From DASWIP01 sp036397635 (GTDB lineage: Bacteria > Actinomycetota > AC-67): DNA of 64,000 nucleotides. Below the pieces are notes generated by a model. It was not told where the DNA came from. It made no database searches and saw only the letters and a program-made list of their open reading frames with translations. A program made the translations under genes and the position numbers. The DNA is taken from assembly GCA_036397635.1 (NCBI GenBank), contig DASWIP010000038.1, positions 1-64,000 on the forward strand. The letters are read 5' to 3'. Of the stretch, positions 8,663-19,569 are shown piece by piece. Each line of letters starts with the position of its first letter. Position 1 is the first letter of the stretch.

Positions 8663-9442
8663 ATGCTGCTCGCCGTCGATGTGGGCAACACACAGACGCT
8701 GGTCGGGATGTTCGAGCGCGAGGAGCTGATGCAACATTGGCGGCTGGCGACCGAAGCCCCACGGACCGCGGACGAGTGGGCGCTGATCTTCCAGGGCTTG
8801 CTCATGCAGGTGGGGTTGTCGTTCTCGCGCAACGTCACCGGCGTGATCATCTCCAGCGTGGTCCCGCGTGTGACACAGAACCTCCGCGAGATGACAGAGC
8901 GCTACTTCCACTATCCGCCGCTGGTCGTCGAGCCCGGGATCAAGACGGGGATGCCGATCAACATCGACAACCCCAAGGAGGTTGGGGCAGACCGGATCGT
9001 CAACGCGATCGCCGGCCACGCCAAGTACGGCGGGCCGTGCATCGTGGTGGATTTCGGAACCTCGACGAACTTCGACGCCGTGAGCGCCAACGGCGAGTAC
9101 CTGGGCGGCGCGATCGCACCCGGCGTCGAGATCTCGACCAACGCGCTGGTGTCCCGGGGTGCGCAGCTACGGCGGATCGAGTTCGTGCCGCCCCGATCGG
9201 TGATCGGCAAGAACACGGTTGAGGCGATCCAATCCGGCGTGCTGTTCGGCTTCGCCGGGCAGGTGGACGCGATCGTCGACCGCATGCGCGCAGAGCTGGG
9301 AGGGGCGGCGACGACCATCGCCACCGGCGGTCTCGCCCCGGTGATCATGCCCCACACCCGAACTCTCGATCATCACGAGCCGTGGTTGACGCTCGAAGGG
9401 CTGCTGATCATCTACGAGCTCAACGCCGGGAACCCCGGCTGA
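8663..9442 (+). CDS. coaX: Type III pantothenate kinase
   Basis: Phosphorylates pantothenate, the first step of CoA synthesis, directly downstream of the pantothenate-making genes. 259 residues. The N-terminal DVGNTQTLVG is the ASKHA-fold phosphate loop. GADRIVNAIAG and FGTSTNFDAV followed by GGAIAPGVEIS are CoaX signatures. The ATG is 2 bases after the nadC stop, so it is in the same operon. Confidence 0.96.
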   Translation: MLLAVDVGNTQTLVGMFEREELMQHWRLATEAPRTADEWALIFQGLLMQVGLSFSRNVTGVIISSVVPRVTQNLREMTERYFHYPPLVVEPGIKTGMPINIDNPKEVGADRIVNAIAGHAKYGGPCIVVDFGTSTNFDAVSANGEYLGGAIAPGVEISTNALVSRGAQLRRIEFVPPRSVIGKNTVEAIQSGVLFGFAGQVDAIVDRMRAELGGAATTIATGGLAPVIMPHTRTLDHHEPWLTLEGLLIIYELNAGNPG

Positions 9443-9450
9443 TCCTGGGG

Positions 9451-9456
9451 TACGCT
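9451..9456 (+). promoter_or_regulatory. -10 element TACGCT of lysS promoter
   Basis: TACGCT ends 8 bases before the lysS ATG at 9465, with only a CG run between. There is no ribosome binding site, consistent with a leaderless or near-leaderless mRNA. Confidence 0.55.
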
Positions 9457-9464
9457 CGCGCGCG

Positions 9465-10940
9465 ATGAGCCGTTTCGACGACCTCGAGCAACAGCGTCTT
9501 GCGAAGATCGAGGCGCTGCGCGCGCGCGGCGTCGATCCATACCCGGTCCGTTTCGACCGTACCCACACGGCCGCCGAGCTGCACGAGGCCTACGACGGGA
9601 TCGACGCGGGCGCCGTGACCGGCGAGCGTGCGTCTGTGGCGGGGCGGCTGATGCTGCTGCGCGACTCGGGCAAGCTCGCGTTCGGGATGCTGCGCGACGG
9701 GTCCGGCGAGATCCAGTTGTTCTGCGCGCGCGACGTGCTCGACGATGGACAGCTCGACGAGTTCAAGGCGCTCGATCTTGGCGACTGGGTTGGCGCGGAG
9801 GGCGAGGTCATCAAGACCAAGCGCGGCGAGCTGAGCGTCCGGGTGGATCGCTTCGAGCTGCTCGCCAAAGCGATCAGGCCGTTGCCCGAGAAGTGGCACG
9901 GCCTCCGCGACGTCGAGCAGCGGTTCCGCCTTCGCTACGTGGACCTGCTCGTGAACCCCGAGGCGCGCCGGATCGCCGAACTGCGCTGCCGCGTCGTCGA
10001 GCGCATCCGCACGTTCATGACCGGCCGCGGGTTCCTGGAAGTCGAGACGCCGATGTTGCAGCCTCAACCCGGCGGTGCGCTTGCGCGGCCGTTCGTGACG
10101 CACATGAACGCGCTGGATGTCGACCTGTATCTGCGGATCGCGCCCGAGTTGTACCTTAAGCGCCTGATCGTCGCCGGGTTCGAACGCGTCTTCGAGGTCA
10201 ACCGCAACTTTCGCAACGAGGGGCTCAGCCCGCGGCACAACCCCGAGTTCACCATGCTGGAGGCGTACCAGGCATACGGCGACTACTACACGATGATGGA
10301 ACTGCTCGAAACGATGATCCCGACGGTGACCGGAGATGTGCTCGGGACGACCGAGGTCTCCTACCAGGGCGGGCAGCTCAACCTCGCCGGACCCTACCCC
10401 AGGCTGCGGATGATCGACCTGGTTTCAGACGCGGTGGGCGAGCCGCTTGATCTGGACATGCAGGCCGAGAGGCTGCGTCCCATCGCCGAAGCTCACGGGG
10501 TCGAGGTGGACGCGTCCTGGGGGACCGGGAAGCTGGTCGTCGAGCTCTACGAGAAGCTCGTCGAGCCGGGCTTGATGCAGCCAACGTTCGTGCTGGACTT
10601 CCCGCGTGAGACCTCTCCGCTGGCCAGGCCGCATCGGGAGGATCCCCGCTTCACCGAGCACTTCGACCTGGTCATCGCCGGTGTCGAGGTCGGACCGGCG
10701 TACTCGGAGCTCAACGACCCGCTCGATCAGCGCGCGCGCTTCGAGGCCCAGGCGGCGGCGCGCGCGGCCGGGGACGAGGAAGCGATGACGCTGGATGAGG
10801 ATTTCCTTCGCGCCTTGGAGTATGGGATGCCACCCACAGGCGGTCTCGGATTCGGGGTTGATCGGTTCATCAGGATCCTTGCGGATGCACCCAATCTGCG
10901 CGAGGTGATCCTGTTCCCGCTGCTCAGGCCGGAGGGGTAG
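9465..10940 (+). CDS. lysS: Lysyl-tRNA synthetase, class II
   Basis: 491-residue class II enzyme. It has an N-terminal OB-fold anticodon-binding domain (about 50-160), motif 2 FRNEGLSPRHNPEF and motif 3 GLGFGVDRFIRIL near the C-terminus. It is slightly shorter than many bacterial LysS proteins but complete. In actinobacteria lysS normally precedes lsr2 and clpC; here lsr2 is missing and a long non-coding stretch leads to clpC. Confidence 0.97.
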   Translation: MSRFDDLEQQRLAKIEALRARGVDPYPVRFDRTHTAAELHEAYDGIDAGAVTGERASVAGRLMLLRDSGKLAFGMLRDGSGEIQLFCARDVLDDGQLDEFKALDLGDWVGAEGEVIKTKRGELSVRVDRFELLAKAIRPLPEKWHGLRDVEQRFRLRYVDLLVNPEARRIAELRCRVVERIRTFMTGRGFLEVETPMLQPQPGGALARPFVTHMNALDVDLYLRIAPELYLKRLIVAGFERVFEVNRNFRNEGLSPRHNPEFTMLEAYQAYGDYYTMMELLETMIPTVTGDVLGTTEVSYQGGQLNLAGPYPRLRMIDLVSDAVGEPLDLDMQAERLRPIAEAHGVEVDASWGTGKLVVELYEKLVEPGLMQPTFVLDFPRETSPLARPHREDPRFTEHFDLVIAGVEVGPAYSELNDPLDQRARFEAQAAARAAGDEEAMTLDEDFLRALEYGMPPTGGLGFGVDRFIRILADAPNLREVILFPLLRPEG

Positions 10941-11337
10941 CGAACGAACGCACGAGCCGGCCATCCACAGGCCATCCACAGGCCCACCGCCGAGGAAGTT
11001 CAGAAAGTCTCCCTCTCGGGCTAACCCAGGCCCCACATGGGTACCGAAGAATCAAATGAGGGCCTGCGACGATGGAGGTGCCGGACTATACTCCCGATCC
11101 GAAGGGGCCGCCTCGAAGGCGGCCTTCTGCGTCCGGAAGCGACATGGTGTCGGGAAAGGTTGGCATCGAGTGGATGGATCGGAACCGGAAACATCCAGAG
11201 GCAGTCTGACGTTTCCACAGGTAGGAACGACCCACACCGTTACAGAAACGTAGCAAGGATAAGGGCGGAACCCTTCGGGGAACTGGCAGCAGACGGATAT
11301 ACTGCCGACGGGACCGCGCTAGAGAAAGGTTTGTGCT
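10941..11337 (+). other. 397-base non-coding region between lysS and clpC
   Basis: No convincing coding region is seen. It contains a two-copy 11-base tandem repeat GGCCATCCACA (10959-10980), a promoter-like TATACT at 11087-11092, a hairpin GGCCGCC-TCGAA-GGCGGCC (11106-11124) at the predicted start of that transcript, and a second TATACT (11298-11303) close to clpC. A long clpC leader or a small RNA starting near 11099 would explain the first promoter. The RNA family was not recognised. Confidence 0.5.
11298..11303 (+). promoter_or_regulatory. Proximal clpC -10 element TATACT
   Basis: TATACT 34 bases before the clpC GTG, followed by a weak ribosome site AAAGG (11325-11329). This predicts a leader of about 27 bases. 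An identical hexamer at 11087-11092 could give a second, longer transcript. Confidence 0.55.
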
Positions 11338-13833
<2,496 letters not shown>

Positions 13834-13892
13834 CGCACCGCACCTCCGAAGTCAACCCCAGGTGGGGCTACCGTCGGCGCGCGCGCTGTGTC

Positions 13893-13898
13893 TAGGAT
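13893..13898 (+). promoter_or_regulatory. -10 element TAGGAT of leaderless mutY promoter
   Basis: TAGGAT ends 6 bases before the mutY ATG, and no Shine-Dalgarno sequence is present. Confidence 0.6.
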
Positions 13899-13904
13899 GG
13901 GTGT

Positions 13905-14930
13905 ATGGCGCGCGCTGCAGTGAAAGGGCAGGCCAGGACGACGCGCCGGTCGCCTGCGCGTAAGGCGGCGCGGCCGAACCCGGCTCGTAAGTCGACGCAG
14001 GCTTCCGCGCGGAAGGCGGCGCCTGACATCCCCAAGGCACAGAAGCGGGTTCTCGCCTGGTTCGACGTGCACGGCCGGGAGTTCCCGTGGCGCGAGCAGC
14101 GCGACGCCTACCCGACCATGGTGGCGGAGGTCATGCTGCAGCAGACGCAGACCGGACGGGTCGGCCCGTCCTTCGAAGCGTTCCTCAAGCGGTTCCCGAC
14201 CTTGTCCAGCCTGGCGCACGCGTCGGCGATGGACGTGATCGCGGCGTGGAAGGGACTCGGCTACAACCGTCGGGCGGTCAACCTGCAGCGCGCAGCGCAG
14301 GTGATCGAGCACGATCACTTGGGGATCGTACCGGAGGACCCGAAGGCGCTCCGCGCACTCCCGGGGATCGGCGAGTACAGCGCGCACGCGATCGCATGCT
14401 TCGCTTACGACTCCCAGGTGCCGGTTATCGACGTCAACGTGTCGCGCGTCCTGTCGCGAGCGGCGCTGGGCATGGACGAAGACGTCGCGCCCGCGCCGAA
14501 GGTCGCCTCGGCAGCGCGCGCGTGGCTCCCGAGCGGAGAGGCGTATAGCTGGAACCAGGCTCTGATGGACATCGGCGCCATGCTGTGCCGGCACGAGCAT
14601 CCCCTGTGCGGCAAGTGCCCGCTCCGCTCGGCCTGTGTGTTCCATGGCGCCGGGAAGGACAAACGACCCCCCGCGCCACGGCCGGCGAAGGAACCGTTCG
14701 AAGGGTCGCGCCGCCAGAAGCGCGGCGGCATCATCGACGTGCTGCGCGCGGCGGCGGCGGACGGGATCACGCTGGCGTCGTTGGGCAAAGTCGTCCACCC
14801 GAACGGAGAGGACCGCGACCTGGGATGGCTGGTCGAGCTTCTCGAGGGGTTGGAGCGCGACGGGCTCGTCTCGCTCACGCCCGGCGCGCGGCGTGGATCG
14901 CCCCGCGGGGTCGTGCGGCTTCCAGCCTGA
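13905..14930 (+). CDS. mutY: A/G-specific adenine DNA glycosylase
   Basis: Removes adenine mispaired with 8-oxoguanine. 341 residues. The first 45 residues are a Lys/Arg/Ala-rich extension, perhaps for DNA contact. The HhH-GPD domain follows, with PWREQRDAYPTMVAEVMLQQ and the catalytic aspartate in VIDVNVSR (about residue 176). The iron-sulfur loop at about 228-244 shows C-x6-C-x2-C-x5-C. The C-terminus looks like a small winged-helix-type segment rather than the MutT-like domain of the E. coli protein, as is common in actinobacteria. Confidence 0.93.
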   Translation: MARAAVKGQARTTRRSPARKAARPNPARKSTQASARKAAPDIPKAQKRVLAWFDVHGREFPWREQRDAYPTMVAEVMLQQTQTGRVGPSFEAFLKRFPTLSSLAHASAMDVIAAWKGLGYNRRAVNLQRAAQVIEHDHLGIVPEDPKALRALPGIGEYSAHAIACFAYDSQVPVIDVNVSRVLSRAALGMDEDVAPAPKVASAARAWLPSGEAYSWNQALMDIGAMLCRHEHPLCGKCPLRSACVFHGAGKDKRPPAPRPAKEPFEGSRRQKRGGIIDVLRAAAADGITLASLGKVVHPNGEDRDLGWLVELLEGLERDGLVSLTPGARRGSPRGVVRLPA

Positions 14931-14931
14931 C

Positions 14932-15822
14932 CTACCCCCGCAGGATGTGGACCGGGGCGCCTGTCCCCTCCGACGAGATCAACAGGTCCGTTCCGCCCGC
15001 CGTGTACGCGATGGCCTCGCCCTGGATGGTCTCCGGAAGCTCGATCACAGCGGGCGCCTCGCCCAACGCTTCGGCGAGCGAACGATCCGGGCCGAGGATC
15101 CACTCGAAGGCGTACCAGTAGGTGCGAACGATGAAGCGGCTGCGATCGGGTGCGATGTCTCCGCCGGTTGCCTCGACACCGGGCTCGACGACGATCGGCG
15201 CGAAGCTCCAGAGCGGCAGGTCTGCCGTGCGTCGCAAGACGCGGATCGGGTCGTCGGGTGGCCCCTCGGCCTCGAACAGCAGGCTGTTGCCGAGGCGATC
15301 CTTGGTGATGATGGCGAACCGTCCGTATGCCGCCACGTCCACGAGCAACGTCTCCGCGTCGTGCCGGCCGAGATCCTCGTAGACCAGGACGTGGCGCCGT
15401 GCGAGGACGGTCCTGACGTCATCGGGGCTCGAGCCGTCTATGACGGGCTCCGGCACCTCGTAGATGGCGATGAACGGGTGAACGTGGCTGTTGTCGCCGA
15501 TGTCGGCGAAGAACAGCGCCGGCGAGCCGTCGGCCCCAGGTCCGCGAGCCACGTCCTCCCAGTCCACCGCGACCGCGCCGACGATCAGGAAGGTGGCCCG
15601 CGTTTCCCCGTCGGGGCCGACCGCGAAGAAACGTGCTTGGTCGCCCGAGTCGTTGTGCGTGAACAGGATGTCCGGCTGTGAGCTGCTCGCCAGGCCGCTG
15701 GATTCGGCGATGGAGTTGTCCTGGAACGTGAACAGGATCTCGGCCGGCTGGTATGCGTGCGCGGTAGAGGGAACCGTCGTAAGCACGAAGGCAAGCAGGA
15801 TCGCAGAGGGCCGGGCGGTCAC
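14932..15822 (-). CDS. Secreted propeller-like protein of unknown function
   Basis: About 296 residues. The N-terminus is a signal peptide, with a hydrophobic stretch ending in AHA before YQPAEI. The mature part has ESSGLASSS, FTHNDSGD and DWEDVARG blocks, a pattern seen in secreted beta-propeller proteins of unassigned role. The GTG at 15822 was chosen because it gives a clean signal peptide; upstream in-frame residues are Trp/Arg-rich noise that overlap the divergent rlmN promoter. Exported, possibly cell-surface; no catalytic motif was recognised. Confidence 0.72.
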   Translation of the reverse strand: MTARPSAILLAFVLTTVPSTAHAYQPAEILFTFQDNSIAESSGLASSSQPDILFTHNDSGDQARFFAVGPDGETRATFLIVGAVAVDWEDVARGPGADGSPALFFADIGDNSHVHPFIAIYEVPEPVIDGSSPDDVRTVLARRHVLVYEDLGRHDAETLLVDVAAYGRFAIITKDRLGNSLLFEAEGPPDDPIRVLRRTADLPLWSFAPIVVEPGVEATGGDIAPDRSRFIVRTYWYAFEWILGPDRSLAEALGEAPAVIELPETIQGEAIAYTAGGTDLLISSEGTGAPVHILRG

Positions 15823-15904
15823 GCCCTCCGTTTCGCCTCGCGCTATCCATCTTCCTGCTGGCGGCCTCCATGTCCACCAGGTGGCCGCTACCCTGTGTGC
15901 GAAC

Positions 15905-16876
15905 ATGATGGTCTTCCCTTTCGAGGTCCCGGGCCCTGCCTACCGCGCACGTCAAGTACGCGCGTGGGCTTTCGAGCGCTTCGCGCGGACCTTCGACCAG
16001 ATGACCGATCTGCCGGCGCCGCTCCGGGACGAGCTGGTCGCGCGATACGGCGCCCTCCGACCGGAGCCGGTGGACGTCCGGGTGGCCGATCGAGGTGGCA
16101 CGATCAAAGCCGTGTTCCCCGGTTCCTACGAGACCGTGGCGATGCGATACCCCGATCGTCGGACCGTCTGTATCTCGTCCCAGGCCGGATGCGGGCTCGG
16201 CTGCACCTTCTGCGCGACCGGTCAGATGGGACTGATCCGCAACCTCGATGCATGGGAGATCGTCGCGCAGGTGTTGTGGGCCGGCGAGGCGCTCGGCGGG
16301 CGCCCGACGAACGTGGTGCTGATGGGGATGGGTGAGCCGCTGGCCAACTACGACCACGTGCTCGAGGCCGTGCGCTCGATCCACGCCGATGCGGGGGTCT
16401 CGGCTCGCAAGATCACGGTGTCGACGGTGGGGCTCGTCCCGCAGATCGACCGGCTTGCCGCCGAGGACCTGCCGGTGACGCTCGCGCTCTCGCTGCACGC
16501 GCCCGACGACGAGACGCGCTCGAGCCTGGTGCCGGTGAACCAGCGGTGGCCCGTCGCAGCATGCATAGCGGCCGCAAAACGGTTCCGAGTAGCGCACGGG
16601 CGCCGCGTCAGTATCGAGTATGCGCTGATCCAGGACGTGAACGATCACCCCTGGCAGGCTGAGATGCTCGCCGACCTGCTGCGCGGGAGCGACATCCACG
16701 TGAACCTGATCCCGCTCAACCCGACGCCGGGCTTCGGGGTCCCGGGCTCGCGGCGGGTCGAGTCCTTCCGCCGCCGCCTGGTGGACCGGGGTGCGAATGC
16801 CACCATCCGGGACACGCGGGGCCGGGATATCGACGCCGCGTGTGGGCAGTTGGCGATCGAGGCGGCGCGCGCGTGA
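15905..16876 (+). CDS. rlmN: Dual-specificity 23S rRNA/tRNA adenine-C2 methyltransferase RlmN
   Basis: Radical-SAM enzyme methylating A2503 of 23S rRNA and A37 of some tRNAs. About 323 residues. It has the cluster motif C-x3-C-x2-C in CGLGCTFCATG, the GMGEPLANYD block, and the methyl-carrying cysteine near the C-terminus in DIDAACGQL. The N-terminus is shorter than in E. coli but still covers the PAYRARQVRAW segment. TACCCT (15889-15894) lies 10 bases before the ATG. It is divergent from the secreted protein and overlaps the next gene in a GTGA junction. Confidence 0.95.
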   Translation: MMVFPFEVPGPAYRARQVRAWAFERFARTFDQMTDLPAPLRDELVARYGALRPEPVDVRVADRGGTIKAVFPGSYETVAMRYPDRRTVCISSQAGCGLGCTFCATGQMGLIRNLDAWEIVAQVLWAGEALGGRPTNVVLMGMGEPLANYDHVLEAVRSIHADAGVSARKITVSTVGLVPQIDRLAAEDLPVTLALSLHAPDDETRSSLVPVNQRWPVAACIAAAKRFRVAHGRRVSIEYALIQDVNDHPWQAEMLADLLRGSDIHVNLIPLNPTPGFGVPGSRRVESFRRRLVDRGANATIRDTRGRDIDAACGQLAIEAARA

Positions 16877-17316
16877 AGCGAGCGGTCGTCGCCCTCGTCC
16901 TGCTGCTCGCCGCGTGCGGTGGGAGCGACCTTCGCGCGGTGACGCAGGTCAGGGTCCAGGTCGAGGTGCGGGCCGACGACCAAGGGCCCCTGGAGACCGG
17001 CCTGGTGATCTGTGACGGACGACAGGCGCGGGGCACCGGCCTGTATGCGGACGAGGTGAGCGCAGTTCGCGCCTGCGACGCGATCCGCTCGAACCTGGCC
17101 GTCCAGCGCCTGCTGTTCTCCGGCCCCGATCCGGACAGGGCATGTCCGGAGATCTACGGCGGGCCGCAGCGGGCCAAGGTCGCCGGGGTGGTCGACGGGC
17201 AAGAGGTGGACGTCAGGATCGATCGAACGAACGGCTGCGGGATCGACGACTGGAACGCGCTCGAACCGCTGATCGGTCCGCCACTCGAGCCGGCGACACC
17301 CGCCTACGACGGCTGA
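16873..17316 (+). CDS. Subtilisin-inhibitor-like (SSI family) lipoprotein
   Basis: 147 residues. The N-terminus is a lipoprotein signal with lipobox LLAAC (Cys15). The mature part follows the Streptomyces subtilisin-inhibitor layout: LVICDG, then SAVRACDAIR, then ACPEIYGGPQRAKVAGVVDGQ, then RTNGCGIDDWNAL, keeping four cysteines in the order expected for two disulfides. Likely role: a membrane-tethered inhibitor of extracellular serine proteases. The GTG start overlaps the rlmN stop. The match is by pattern recognition; the reactive-site loop was not assigned. Confidence 0.72.
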   Translation: MKRAVVALVLLLAACGGSDLRAVTQVRVQVEVRADDQGPLETGLVICDGRQARGTGLYADEVSAVRACDAIRSNLAVQRLLFSGPDPDRACPEIYGGPQRAKVAGVVDGQEVDVRIDRTNGCGIDDWNALEPLIGPPLEPATPAYDG

Positions 17317-17322
17317 GGAACG

Positions 17323-17589
17323 CTAGCCCGCGCGGCGACGAGATGCCAGGGGGATGATGTCCGCGGTGTGCTCGAGCGGAGCCGGAGCGTTGAAGATGTC
17401 GATCCGAGCCCTCCCGCCGCGAGGTTCCTTGCGCATCGCACGACGCAGACGGCGGAACGCCTCCCACGGCTCGTTCGGGTCAACGGACGCCAGGACGAGA
17501 CGGCGCTCCTCCTCGAGGAGGGCGCCGACATAGTCGGGACGCTGCTGGGCGGTCTGCATCGGCGATCGCTGTGACAGTTCGCGAGTCAT
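17323..17589 (-). CDS. Small uncharacterised protein
   Basis: 88 residues, not recognised. The central part (YVGALLEEERRLVLASVDPNE, then WEAFRRLRRAMRKEP) is predicted helical and charged. There is no signal peptide or membrane segment. GGGAGG about 9 bases before the ATG at 17589 supports this start over longer in-frame options. It converges on the SSI-like gene and diverges from carD, sharing with it a 292-base intergenic region that holds an 18-base perfect palindrome. Confidence 0.55.
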   Translation of the reverse strand: MTRELSQRSPMQTAQQRPDYVGALLEEERRLVLASVDPNEPWEAFRRLRRAMRKEPRGGRARIDIFNAPAPLEHTADIIPLASRRRAG

Positions 17590-17700
17590 AGCCGGAATCC
17601 TCCCTATCCATCCCGTTCTGTCCGCATCTGCTGGGATCGGGTATGTGTCTTGCCCTCCGATACCCAAGAACGACGTCGTACAAGCGACGTTCTAGACGCG

Positions 17701-17718
17701 GTCCCGAAATTTCGGGAC
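17701..17718. promoter_or_regulatory. 18-base perfect palindrome in the carD upstream region
   Basis: GTCCCGAAATTTCGGGAC is its own reverse complement over 18 bases. It lies between the divergent 88-residue gene and carD, about 120 bases upstream of the carD -35. Its perfection and location suggest a dimeric regulator site. A smaller palindrome, ACGACGTCGT, lies about 30 bases to its left. Confidence 0.5.
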
Positions 17719-17840
17719 GAACCTTCGACGCGTCCGATTGGGATCTGGCAGGCGTGGATCGCTTGGTCGCGCCGAGGTGGCAGGAGATCCCTTTGAGGGG
17801 CTACCATGAGCCTTTCAGGCTATCTACCTGCGGTTTTGGT

Positions 17841-17869
17841 TTGCGCTCCAGTCTACTGTCTGGTAGTAT
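17841..17869 (+). promoter_or_regulatory. carD promoter (TTGCGC, 17-base spacer, TAGTAT)
   Basis: TTGCGC at 17841-17846 and TAGTAT at 17864-17869 are separated by 17 bases. The ATG at 17882 is 12 bases past the -10, so the leader would be only a few bases. Confidence 0.55.
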
Positions 17870-17881
17870 CAAAGGTCCTTC

Positions 17882-18391
17882 ATGAGTAGAGTGCGATTCA
17901 AAGTTGGTGACAAGGTCGTCTACCCGCATCACGGGGCGGCTGTCATCGAGGGGGTCCAGGACCGGGTCATGGACGGCGCGAGCCGTCGCTACTGGGTCAT
18001 CCGTCTCTCTTATGGCGATCTGACCCTTATGGTGCCCCAAGACGGCACCGACGAGGTCGGTCTTCGCAACGTCGTGAACAAGAAAGAGCTCGACCAGGTC
18101 TGGAAGATCCTGCAGTCGAAGAAGCAGGCTCCGACCCCGTCGAACTGGTCGCGCCGCTTCAAGGGCCACGTCGAGAAGCTGCGGTCTGGGGATATCTACC
18201 AGGTCGCTGAGGTGGTTCGGAACCTCTCGAACCGGGACAAGACCAAGGGGCTCTCGGCGGGCGAGAAGCGGATGCTCACCAAGGCCCGCCAGATCCTGGT
18301 TTCCGAGTTGACCTTCGCGGCCGGCGTCAAGGAAGAGCGCGCGGAGGAGATGCTCGACGATGTCCTCGGCGTTACCAACGGCTCTAACTAG
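17882..18391 (+). CDS. carD: CarD/CdnL-family RNA polymerase-binding regulator
   Basis: 169-residue global regulator that stabilises open complexes at housekeeping promoters. The N-terminal domain (about 4-65) begins FKVGDKVVYPHHGAAVIEG, the RNA-polymerase beta-interacting Tudor-like fold. The helical C-terminal domain (about 75-165) carries RRFKGHVEKLRSGD and LVSELTFA blocks for DNA contact. carD upstream of ispD is the actinobacterial order. A strong terminator follows, so it is probably monocistronic. Confidence 0.96.
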   Translation: MSRVRFKVGDKVVYPHHGAAVIEGVQDRVMDGASRRYWVIRLSYGDLTLMVPQDGTDEVGLRNVVNKKELDQVWKILQSKKQAPTPSNWSRRFKGHVEKLRSGDIYQVAEVVRNLSNRDKTKGLSAGEKRMLTKARQILVSELTFAAGVKEERAEEMLDDVLGVTNGSN

Positions 18392-18402
18392 CCCGGCTCT
18401 CT

Positions 18403-18428
18403 CGGGGCCCCACAGGGGGCCTCGTTTT
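18403..18428 (+). terminator. Rho-independent terminator after carD
   Basis: A nine-base-pair stem CGGGGCCCC / GGGGCCTCG (one G-T pair) with a 4-base loop, followed by TTTT. It begins 11 bases after the carD stop. Confidence 0.8.
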
Positions 18429-18483
18429 GCATCTCGGGGCATGGCTCTCCCACCGGCCCTCGGGCCTCTGCCACACTAGAGCC

Positions 18484-19569
18484 GTGGAGCGCCGTGGGAT
18501 CGTGCTCGTCGAGCTGGTCCGTGTGGCGGTCGTGGGGGTGTTCACCGCGGCCGGATACGCCTTCTCTCGCGAGATCGTGGACGAGATCGACTCGAGCCGC
18601 GTGCTTCTCGGCACCGTGCTCGGAAGCGCAATCGGCTACGTGGTCGGCGGCGTGCTCGGTCGCCGGATCGGCGCGGCAGTCGGGGTCGCCGAGCGTCGCA
18701 TCGCGGCGCTGGCGGGGGCCGATCTGGTCGCGGGGGCCATGGGCTTGGTCGCGGGTGGCCTGGTGGGGATCGTGCTCGGTCTGCCACTGATGCTCGTGCC
18801 TGATCGTGTCGTGGGTATCGCCATCCTCTGGCTCGTCGTGATCGTGAGTGGCTCGCTTGGCTATCGGATCGCGATCGCCAAGCGCGAGGACATCCTGCAG
18901 CTGTTCGGCCTCACGTTTCGGACCCGGGCGGCCGATCTCCGCGTCCTTGACACCAGCGCCATCCTCAACGCCCGCTTGCTGGACTACGTGCGCGCTGGGC
19001 TGATCCGGGGCACGCTCCTGCTCCCCGGGTTCGTGCTGGAGGAGGCGCAAGGGATCGCCGACTCCGCCGATCACGTCCGCAGGCGCCGCGCGCGCCACGG
19101 GCTGGAGGCCCTTGCTGCGATCCGGCGGGAAGAACTCTGCGACGTGCGGACCGTAGAGAAGACCTACCCCGAGTTCGCTGAGGTGGATGCGAAGGTGATC
19201 GCGCTCGCGCGAGAGCGAGGCGCGGCGATCGTGACCGACGATGGCGCCCTCGCGCAGGTCGCGGAGCTGCAGGGCATCGAGGTGGTCCTGTTACGCCGGG
19301 TCGCGACCGCGCTTCGTCCGGCCGTCCTGCCCGGCGAGCAGATCCGGCTCGAGCTTGCGCGCGAGGGCCGGGAGCCCGGCCAGGGGGTCGGCTACCTGGA
19401 CGACGGGACGATGGTGGTCGTCGAGCAGGCAGCAGCAGAGATCGGTCGCCACGTGGATGCCGTGGTCAACAGGATCGTGCAGACCCCCGGCGGACGGATG
19501 CTGTTCGCGCGGCTGGCGGATGGCGCCGTGACGCCCGAGTCGGCACCCGCGCGCGAGGAGGGGGCATGA
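18484..19569 (+). CDS. Membrane protein with PIN and TRAM domains (YacL family)
   Basis: 361 residues. About four hydrophobic helices occupy roughly 5-135. A PIN nuclease-like domain follows (about 155-270, with LRVLDTSAILNARL and AAIVTDDGALAQVA holding acidic residues), then a C-terminal TRAM RNA-binding segment (about 285-345, with GQGVGYLDDGTMVVVEQA). The family sits directly upstream of ispD in Bacillus (yacL) and in actinobacteria. The GTG start has CACACT ending 6 bases upstream. Its target RNA is unknown. It overlaps ispD in an ATGA junction. Confidence 0.9.
   Translation: MERRGIVLVELVRVAVVGVFTAAGYAFSREIVDEIDSSRVLLGTVLGSAIGYVVGGVLGRRIGAAVGVAERRIAALAGADLVAGAMGLVAGGLVGIVLGLPLMLVPDRVVGIAILWLVVIVSGSLGYRIAIAKREDILQLFGLTFRTRAADLRVLDTSAILNARLLDYVRAGLIRGTLLLPGFVLEEAQGIADSADHVRRRRARHGLEALAAIRREELCDVRTVEKTYPEFAEVDAKVIALARERGAAIVTDDGALAQVAELQGIEVVLLRRVATALRPAVLPGEQIRLELAREGREPGQGVGYLDDGTMVVVEQAAAEIGRHVDAVVNRIVQTPGGRMLFARLADGAVTPESAPAREEGA

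Noticed and set aside
10959..10980. Tandem TCCACA-containing units as possible DnaA boxes or an origin
   Set aside because: The units read GGCCATCCACA, not the TTATCCACA consensus. There are only two, and no dnaA, dnaN or AT-rich unwinding region is nearby.
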